Below are positions 8,401 through 10,951 of a stretch of 10,951 nt of DNA, in pieces. Source of the stretch: Bacillota bacterium (lineage in GTDB: Bacteria; Bacillota; Clostridia; Lutisporales; Lutisporaceae); the NCBI GenBank assembly GCA_023405875.1, contig JAEXXN010000298.1:1-10951 (forward strand). Direction: 5' to 3'. Every line of letters begins with the position of its first letter. Positions within the stretch are counted from its first letter, which is position 1. The position numbers and the translations under genes were made by a program. Under the pieces are notes generated by a model. That model was not told where the DNA came from. It searched no databases and saw only the letters and a list, made by a program, of their open reading frames with translations.

Positions 8401-8580
8401 CGGGAATGCTTTTATAAAATCATATCCCCTGCACAGCTTGTCGTAATATTGGTAAATATCATCTGCGCCCTGTAATTTCAGTGCAACACCTATAATTGCA
8501 ATATCCTTCAGCGAGTTTTCTTTTATTTCTATGTTGCCGTCATCATTATCTTCATATAGATCCATAAGACTTTGTTCCAA
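2482..8580 (-). CDS. Hybrid PKS-NRPS synthetase: KS, carrier, C, A(Ser), carrier, Cys-type thioesterase (2032 aa)
   Basis: This multimodular enzyme should extend an incoming acyl chain by one C2 unit, join it to serine and release the product. Domain order by residue: ketosynthase 25-450; KS-AT-type linker without an acyltransferase 451-600; carrier about 655-725 (Ser687); condensation about 745-1165 (HHIISDG, 870-876); adenylation about 1190-1690; carrier about 1705-1770 (Ser1736); thioesterase about 1776-2032 (GHCVG, Cys1869). There is no AT, KR, DH, ER or methyltransferase. Malonyl supply must come from a separate acyltransferase, and the beta-keto group should be kept. Translation probably starts at TTG 8580 behind AAAGGGGTG. 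The N-terminal 25 residues are acidic and could be a docking tail for the preceding NRPS. The stop is TAG at 2484-2482, 52 bases before the exporter gene. I see no frameshift or internal stop, and all core catalytic motifs are present. The domain calls are firm; the product is inferred. Confidence 0.97.
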   Translation of the reverse strand: MEQSLMDLYEDNDDGNIEIKENSLKDIAIIGVALKLQGADDIYQYYDKLCRGYDFIKAFPEARRKEADSYLEYAKRKDENTKYSEGAYLDEIDRFDYRFFKLTPKEASLMDPNQRIFLETAWKAIEDAGYGGKRLAGSRTGVFLGFSSHSGSAYRQYITDVEPEALSMSIAGNLPPIIASRISYLMDLKGPSMLIDTACSASLVAVHAACQSIRNRECDMALAGAVKLHFLPVDNEVQLGIEASDCRAKTFDDSSDGTGMGEGAAVIVLKPLYKAEKDGDPIYAVIKGSAVNHDGASVGLTAPNAAAQEEVIAKAWENAGTAPETITYIEAHGTGTKLGDPIEIEGLTRAFNRYTLRRQFCAIGSVKTNIGHLGNAAGIFGLIKAVLSLKYKMLFPTIHFSYPNRKIAFEESPVYVNDRLRVWENTGTPRRCGVSSFGFSGTNCHMVLEEAPERERDVQKPEKTPHILGLSAKSESALRNIIEQYLVFLKREPNISLSSLCYTANTGRGHYKFRRAIVFDGLEQLIGKLEELASGCFPDKQSSIGAGREEEIIADRYVNGEDIDWESFYKDKELKRLNLPGYPFDRERCWLEIPAGRKKDSQEQDLMKLLERISEAVKLPDDLETEVSRLKIRSGEEGSGKNTVALKGRADDSYSETEGYIARIWMDSLGYSELNIDDNYYELGGDSIIALQIVNRLNKEGILHASVKELLMYPTIESFAAAIDTKAIDKRDELFSDLKPSAVKKDYKASSAQKRIYALQQLDPDSIAYNMPTALLINGKPDIAKLERAFASLIERHDSLRTSFNFSEGEILQTIASEASFELQQMKGVKTPEEILAEFVQPFELGHTPLIRAALVELDDSKYLLLLDIHHIISDGASMTILVKEMLDCYRGTALPDLKLQYKDYSEWQHGASGAKGMEEQEQYWLNIFNTGAVPVLNLPCDFPRPAVKSYEGGRLASRLDKAVLNRLKDICTKNNTTLYTLLLTAYKTLLYRYTGQEDIVVGSPVHGRPHADLQSIIGVFVNTLALRSFPKGEKTFIQYLKEVKQIVTDGQAYQLYQFEKLIDKVQPRRDMSRNPIFDTMFVMQNIQPPDMELEGLNFEPVVMKHNASKFDIHLTAFERDEGLELIFEYDSKLFAQSSVERMAGHYSCLLSSVISDSEAELSRLAMLTEDEQSQIKHVFNPSKSEYIKDRYFHRVFEELAERHPQKVAAVYRDRSMTYRELNRKANALAWRLKKEGVKPDSIVALYLERSLEMAVAILGILKAGGAYMPIDPNYPNARAAFMLEDSGARVMLTQERFRQCLDYTGRILVLDGEACYEKCTENPECSLTPQNLAYVIYTSGSTGKPKGVMIEHYSIINRINWMQKQYPIGDKDRILQKTPYTFDVSVWELLWWSVTGSSVCFLEPDGEKDPETITNAICTNGITVMHFVPSMLIIFLEYVEAKQCQGRLKSLKRVFASGEALGVKHVEKFNRLLHAANGTILTNLYGPTEAAVDVSWYDCLPQSGINSIPIGRPIDNIQLYVVDKHDNLQPIGIPGELCIAGDGLARGYLNREELTAEKFVPNPFTPDTRMYRTGDSARWIPDGNIAYLGRIDYQVKIRGIRIELGEIEHILQKHEAVKEAVVVDREDKEGNKYLCAYIVINGSVTVKTLKEYLKKSLPEYMIPAWYEVMEELPLSANGKVNRNALPEPECKLATGVPYEGPKDSCQEELLTVWRRVLENDRIGIKDDFFSIGGDSFKALRIVSGLNGRLTLADIFRYPTIEQLSDKLSKKGGEGRLLLNRLTTVEAEQEQMPALVCIPYGGGSSVVYKPLADAMASSKPGVPLYSVIIPGHETAAVRDELDTVANVARLCSEEIKNTVKKPMILYGHCVGAALTLEIARLLLKEGIEIKGICLGAVLPVKKRLLGSNKLDIYENKSDEDIHAFLQRLGGFDYPMEAGELSFVMNSFRHDVLQMRDYFLNIYPGLKEQYKLKPPIYCILGSNDLLTKDYLFRYKGWKKYSDQVQAITIKGAGHYFIKSHAEELSRIIARIIG
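2485..3252 (-). other. Terminal thioesterase / cyclase domain with cysteine nucleophile
   Basis: Residues about 1776-2032, an alpha/beta-hydrolase thioesterase. CIPYGGGSS (1797-1805) is the oxyanion region. The nucleophile elbow is GHCVGA, with Cys1869 (codon TGT, 2976-2974) where most family members have serine. GSND (Asp1983) and GAGHYF (His2013) complete a likely Cys-Asp-His triad. The motif spacing resembles stand-alone type II thioesterases fused to an NRPS C-terminus. Known Cys-nucleophile relatives, as I recall, include release enzymes that form strained or carbon-carbon rings (ObiF beta-lactone; NcmC-type Dieckmann cyclases). The substrate here is predicted to be a beta-ketoacyl-serine thioester, so ring-forming release is a fair expectation but not shown. 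Confidence 0.85.
3271..3468 (-). other. Carrier domain before the thioesterase
   Basis: Residues about 1705-1770. FFSIGGDSFKALRIV carries the phosphopantetheine serine (Ser1736). It holds the completed beta-ketoacyl-seryl chain before release by the adjoining thioesterase. Confidence 0.92.
3511..5013 (-). other. Adenylation domain, predicted serine
   Basis: Residues about 1190-1690, with all core motifs intact: MTYREL (1217-1222), YTSGSTGKPKG (1338-1348), NLYGPTE (1484-1490), YRTGD (1572-1576), GRIDYQVKIRGIR (1590-1602), LPEYMIP (1658-1664) and NGKVNR (1678-1683). The specificity positions read D1384, V1385, W1388, H1427, F1456, S1458, L1485, V1493, D1494 and K1680, giving DVWHFSLVDK. This is the serine-type code; EntF has the near-identical DVWHLSLIDK. 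The run NLYGPTEAAVDVSW is also typical of serine-activating domains. Code alignment was done by eye. Confidence 0.88.
5086..6348 (-). other. Condensation domain, catalytically complete
   Basis: Residues about 745-1165. Motifs in order: SSAQKRIYALQ (750-760), RHDSLRTSF (796-804), HHIISDG (870-876, His871 as the expected catalytic base), YKDYSEWQ (902-909), VVGSPVHGRPHADLQ (1001-1015) and GVFVNTLALR (1019-1028). Both lobes are present, unlike the half domain in the preceding protein. It should form the amide between the upstream beta-ketoacyl group and the amino group of serine. I cannot assign an LCL or DCL subtype from motifs alone. Confidence 0.93.
6406..6618 (-). other. Carrier domain of the ketosynthase module
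   Basis: Residues about 655-725. YELGGDSIIALQ holds the predicted phosphopantetheine serine (Ser687). The GGDS form is the one common for carriers that feed a condensation domain, rather than the GxDS form of most polyketide ACPs, and this agrees with the C domain that follows. It would hold the unreduced beta-ketoacyl intermediate. Confidence 0.88.
6781..7230 (-). other. KS-AT-type linker with no acyltransferase (trans-AT signature)
   Basis: Residues 451-600 run from the end of the ketosynthase through ILGLSAKSESAL (467-478) to VNGEDIDW (558-565) and LPGYPFDRERCWLE (579-592). The last motif normally follows an AT domain in cis-AT enzymes and closes the KS-adjacent linker in trans-AT enzymes. 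No GHSxG-type acyltransferase lies between them; about 80 residues of linker separate the two ends. Malonyl loading must therefore be done by a separate AT, which is not in this window. Confidence 0.8.
7231..8508 (-). other. Ketosynthase domain, full Cys-His-His catalytic set
   Basis: Residues 25-450. The active-site cysteine lies in DTACSAS (Cys199). The two histidines lie in EAHGTGT (His332) and in NIGHL (His372). The set is complete, so the domain should be able to decarboxylate malonyl and elongate, rather than only pass the chain along. Other family motifs seen are DPNQRIFLE (111-119), VNHDGAS (291-297) and GFSGTNCH (438-445). It sits at the N-terminus of its protein directly after an NRPS subunit, so its incoming substrate should be an aminoacyl or peptidyl thioester. 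Confidence 0.95.
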
Positions 8581-8596
8581 ATTGCAGCACCCCTTT
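8581..8596 (-). promoter_or_regulatory. Ribosome binding site supporting a TTG start
   Basis: Minus-strand AAAGGGGTG (8596-8588) resembles AAAGGAGGTG with one A missing. It stands 7 bases before TTG (8580-8578). The first ATG, five codons later at 8565, has only a weak GGAA about 11 bases upstream. The TTG is therefore the better start, which adds the residues MEQSL to the protein. Confidence 0.7.
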
Positions 8597-8636
8597 CTTG
8601 CACAGCCTTTTTAATCCTGTTTTTACTTTATCTTGC
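8581..8636 (-). other. Short intergenic gap between the two synthetase genes
   Basis: Fifty-six bases. Read on the minus strand it is A-rich, then carries the ribosome binding site of the next gene. I see no inverted repeat with a T-run that would end transcription and no convincing promoter, so the two synthetases are probably on one transcript. Confidence 0.6.
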
Positions 8637-10951
8637 CTATTGTGCTTTATTCTTAATGGAAAGCCTTATGAGCTTAACGATATTTGTCAATATATCCTTC
8701 ATTTTGTCTTTCCTCAGTTTATTTTCATTGAACTCCAGAGTACAGCAGCACTGCTCGTAACCGGTACTGACTTCAAAAAGAATATCATAGAAATGGGTCT
8801 TTGCAGCAGCTTCCGGCAAAAGCTTCTTGTCATAGAACAGGGGCAGGATATGATTATTGCCTTTATTTATAATAAGGCTTTCTATTTCACTGATGTGATA
8901 GCTGTTTAATGCTTGCAGCTCCTGAAGCTTATACCTGAACCGCTCAAATAATTGCGACATATTGCCGACTCCGGACAATTCCACATTTATTGGGACGATC
9001 CGGTTTGCTTCCCGGAGAAGCGTCTGTATGGAAATACCCACCCTTTCACTGCCTTGTGACAGCACATAAGAAAAAATGGCCAAAAGCGCGGTGTTAACGT
9101 CTACCCCTTCATCAGCACAAAGCTGTCTGAATTCATTATATACACGCCCCTCCAGTTTAAAATCAAAGGTGCCGTGCAGCTCATTTGTTCCATTGAAGCT
9201 GAAATATTCGGCCGGAAGCTCCACTGTTTCCACCTCCGGTTTTTCACAGCCTTCATTTTTCCTTGACAGTATATAATTTGCCAGCTTTTCTACCGTTGTA
9301 TAGGAAAAAAGGTCCGCTACCGTTACCTCTCCGGGGAATATCTCATCCAGCTTGGTTTGAAAAAGTATCAGCATCATGGAGTTGCCTCCTGCGTCAAAGA
9401 AGCTTTCCCTTACATTTACCCTTTCTATACCCAATATACCGCTCCAGATCTCCGCAATTTTTCTTTCTGTTTCATTCCGTGTTTCTGTATATTCCGCTTC
9501 CTGGTACTCCACTACAGGCATTTCAAGCAATGCCTTCCTGTCGGTCTTGCCGTTGGGGGTGCGTGGAAGCCCCTCAAGCTGAATGTAATGGGCCGGAACC
9601 ATATATTCAGGCAACTCCTTCAAAAGGTAGTCCCTTAATAAAGCCTTGGTCAGCTTTTCACTTGCCGTATAATAGACAGCAAGCACCGTATCACCATTTT
9701 CGGTATTTTTTCCCACAACCACCGCTTCTTTAACAGGCTCATAGGACAAAAGTCGGTTCTCTATTTCACCCGCTTCCACCCTATAACCTCTTATCTTCAT
9801 CTGAAAATCCTTGCGTCCCACATATTCAATGCTGCCGTCCAGAAGAAGCCTGCCCATATCACCGGTCCAATACAGCCTTTCAAATTCCTCATCATCACTG
9901 AAGGCCTCAGCGGTTTTCCCTTCATCCTTCCAGTAGCCCAGGGCCACGTGGCGGCATGCAACCACTATCTCCCCGGTTTTTAAGGGCTCAACCTCCACAC
10001 CTTCTTCATCCACAAGCAAAATCGACGTACCCTCAATCGCTTCGCCTAAGGTGATCCTTTCAACAGAAGCATAGGGCCGTACAAGCTGAAAGGAATTGAA
10101 AGAGGCTTCGGATTGACCGTACAGGTTCATGAAAAAAGTCCCCGGAAAATGTTTTTCTTTCAGCAATACATCATTAAGCAGGACATTTTCTCCGCCCAGA
10201 ACGATATACCGAAGGTCCGGGAATTCCCTTCCCCCGTTTAATGCATTGGCAAATGCCCTGTAAAGCGTAGGTATGGAATGCCATACGGTTATCTCTTCTT
10301 CTACCAGCCATTCCGCCAGCTTTTCCGGGCTGAGCTGCTCCCTTGGAGCAACGGGGTACAGACAGGCGCCCTTCAGCAAGCCTGAAAAAATATCCACAAC
10401 TGCGGCATCATGGCCGAAGGATGAGAATAACGTCATTCTGTCCTCAGGAGTTAAGGCGATGCATTTTCCATAGCTGGCGGTATAATAATACACGTTTTCC
10501 CTGCTCTGTATTATACCCTTCGGCACACCGGTAGAGCCTGAGGTATACAATATATATGCCTTTTCCGCCTCTGCCGAAGCAATAGCAGGATTTGCAGCCT
10601 CCGGGCCATAATCCTGCAAGTCGATATTTATTATGGGTATATCCCTGTCCAAGGTTCTCGATAAGCTTTCCGCAAGCTCTCTGTTGGCATTATTCGTTAC
10701 AAGGATTTCCGCGCCGCTGTTTTCCAGCATATAAGCCAAGCGGTTCTCAGGATAGTCGGGGGAAACCGGCACATATATCATATTGGCTTTTAAAGTCCCC
10801 AATATACCGGCAAGCATGCCTTCTCCCTGTTCAAAGACCAGTGCCGCGACAGCCTGCGCCTCTGATTTGTCGGGCTTCCGGCTGATGGAAAAAAGTAAAT
10901 AAGCTATATGATTGGCCATATTGTTAAGCTCTCTGTAGCTCAGCTTATTGT
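8637..10951 (-). CDS. NRPS subunit, 3' part: A domain, carrier, C-terminal half of a C domain (partial, start outside window)
   Basis: The protein should select an amino acid as its aminoacyl-adenylate, load it on its own phosphopantetheine arm and present it to the next subunit. The reading frame is open to the right edge, and the residues before the first internal ATG (10919) read KLSYREL, the A1 core motif. That ATG is therefore internal and the true start lies outside. Counting from the first full codon (770 residues visible): A domain 1-475 with the nucleotide-binding loop YTSGSTGVPKG (134-144), NLYGQSE (275-281), YWTGD (360-364), GRKDFQMKIRGYR (378-390), LPEYMVP (446-452) and NGKTDRKAL (466-474). 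A carrier domain follows (about 490-562, GGNS, Ser524). Residues about 575-768 resemble only the second half of a condensation domain. The usual full C domain, TE or docking helix is absent. The stop is TAG at 8639-8637, 56 bases before the next gene. Substrate not assigned. The NRPS call is certain; the meaning of the C-terminal piece is not. Confidence 0.95.
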   Translation of the reverse strand, partial: NKLSYRELNNMANHIAYLLFSISRKPDKSEAQAVAALVFEQGEGMLAGILGTLKANMIYVPVSPDYPENRLAYMLENSGAEILVTNNANRELAESLSRTLDRDIPIINIDLQDYGPEAANPAIASAEAEKAYILYTSGSTGVPKGIIQSRENVYYYTASYGKCIALTPEDRMTLFSSFGHDAAVVDIFSGLLKGACLYPVAPREQLSPEKLAEWLVEEEITVWHSIPTLYRAFANALNGGREFPDLRYIVLGGENVLLNDVLLKEKHFPGTFFMNLYGQSEASFNSFQLVRPYASVERITLGEAIEGTSILLVDEEGVEVEPLKTGEIVVACRHVALGYWKDEGKTAEAFSDDEEFERLYWTGDMGRLLLDGSIEYVGRKDFQMKIRGYRVEAGEIENRLLSYEPVKEAVVVGKNTENGDTVLAVYYTASEKLTKALLRDYLLKELPEYMVPAHYIQLEGLPRTPNGKTDRKALLEMPVVEYQEAEYTETRNETERKIAEIWSGILGIERVNVRESFFDAGGNSMMLILFQTKLDEIFPGEVTVADLFSYTTVEKLANYILSRKNEGCEKPEVETVELPAEYFSFNGTNELHGTFDFKLEGRVYNEFRQLCADEGVDVNTALLAIFSYVLSQGSERVGISIQTLLREANRIVPINVELSGVGNMSQLFERFRYKLQELQALNSYHISEIESLIINKGNNHILPLFYDKKLLPEAAAKTHFYDILFEVSTGYEQCCCTLEFNENKLRKDKMKDILTNIVKLIRLSIKNKAQ
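8640..9227 (-). other. C-terminal half of a condensation domain, without the HHxxxDG lobe
   Basis: Visible residues about 575-768 align by eye with the second half of the complete C domain in the next protein. FDFKLEGRVYNEFRQL matches the LASRLDKAVLNRLKDI region. The helix ending AIFSYVLSQ matches AYKTLLYRY. IVPINVEL stands where the full domain has VFVNTLALR, and HISEIESLI where it has YQFEKLID. FYDILFEVS matches the FDTMFVMQ strand. The first lobe, which carries the catalytic HHxxxDG, is absent. Only about 15-20 residues separate the carrier domain from this piece, so there is no room for it in any frame. Catalysis of peptide bond formation by this piece alone is not expected. Docking, a structural platform, or the remnant of a recombination event are all possible. 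Confidence 0.75.
9264..9482 (-). other. Peptidyl carrier domain of the first NRPS
   Basis: About 73 residues beginning near TERKIAEIW and containing DAGGNS. The serine (visible residue 524, codon 9380-9378) is the predicted phosphopantetheine site. Asn replaces the more usual Asp or His before the serine, which is tolerated in this family. The helix that follows (TVADLFSYTTVEKLANYI) has the typical carrier-domain ending. Because only a half C domain follows, the acyl group on this arm most likely goes to the ketosynthase of the next protein. Confidence 0.9.
9525..10951 (-). other. Adenylation domain of the first NRPS, atypical core motifs, substrate unknown
   Basis: The domain lacks about its first 30 residues, which lie outside the window. 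Lys468 of NGKTDR is the expected catalytic lysine. Pocket positions found by aligning its motifs by eye with PheA and the neighbouring A domain give D181, A182, V185, H224, V250, G252, L276, F284, N285 and K468. The Asp that usually binds the alpha-amino group is present, so an alpha-amino acid is likely. I do not recognise the rest of the code. Two cores depart from consensus: FDxS becomes GHDAA (179-183) and YGPTE becomes YGQSE (277-281). The motif around residues 223-228 (WHSIPT) also differs from the usual NRPS form. This looks like a divergent A-domain subfamily rather than a decayed one, because every catalytic motif is intact. Confidence 0.85.

Noticed and set aside
2430..8636. Promoters or terminators between the genes
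   Set aside because: The gaps are too short and show neither a stem-loop followed by a T-run nor a convincing -35/-10 pair, so I do not report any.
9227..9264. Frameshift or deletion within the window as the cause of the half condensation domain
   Set aside because: Only about 12-18 residues separate the carrier from the half domain, and the frame is continuous. The missing lobe of roughly 200 residues is not present in any frame here.
9263..9733. 156-residue open frame on the plus strand
   Set aside because: It lies wholly opposite the carrier and A-domain coding region of the first NRPS, has no ribosome binding site I can see, and has low-complexity Pro/Ser/Phe-rich translation with no family motif. 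It is a shadow of the minus-strand gene.
10917..10919. ATG at 10919 as start of the first NRPS
   Set aside because: The ten codons before it are open and encode the A1 core motif (LSYREL), so this ATG is internal and the gene extends beyond the right edge.
1..10951. CRISPR arrays, tRNA or rRNA genes, insertion sequences, long repeats
   Set aside because: None seen. The only internal similarity is the expected homology between the two A domains, the carriers, and the full and half C domains.

Overview
The window lies inside a hybrid nonribosomal peptide / polyketide biosynthetic operon. All four genes read on the minus strand, so transcription runs from the right edge to the left edge. Every intergenic gap is short (56, 52 and 12 bases) and I see no terminator hairpin in any of them. 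By eye the base composition is moderate, with frequent ATA (Ile) and AGG (Arg) codons and purine-rich Shine-Dalgarno sites. That suggests a Firmicute, probably one of the Clostridia or a Paenibacillus-like organism. This is an inference; no ribosomal or other marker gene is present.

Layout in transcription order. (1) 10951-8637: the 3' part of an NRPS gene that begins beyond the right edge. It encodes an adenylation domain with unusual core motifs, a carrier domain, and only the C-terminal half of a condensation domain. (2) 8580-2482: a 2032-residue hybrid synthetase with the order ketosynthase, AT-less linker, carrier, condensation, adenylation, carrier, thioesterase. Its adenylation pocket reads as serine. 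Its terminal thioesterase has cysteine (GHCVG) where serine is usual. (3) 2429-1143: a 428-residue MFS exporter of the drug-efflux (DHA3) type. (4) 1130-1: a secreted serine hydrolase of the beta-lactamase / penicillin-binding family, cut by the left edge.

How the genes may work together (inference). An aminoacyl or peptidyl chain on the first protein would pass to the ketosynthase of the second. That module adds a C2 unit using malonyl groups supplied by an acyltransferase encoded elsewhere (trans-AT logic). No ketoreductase or dehydratase is present, so the beta-keto group should survive. The next module joins this beta-ketoacyl group to serine. The final enzyme-bound intermediate is then a beta-ketoacyl-seryl thioester held by a Cys-type thioesterase. 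This is the kind of substrate that Dieckmann cyclisation turns into a tetramic acid; a beta-lactone, macrolactone, oligomer or free acid are alternatives. The MFS protein would export the product. The secreted hydrolase could mature a prodrug, as ClbP-type peptidases do, or provide self-protection.

The most interesting points are the Cys-thioesterase at the end of a ketosynthase-to-serine line, and the half condensation domain at the subunit junction directly before a ketosynthase. No stretch longer than 300 bases lacks a gene.
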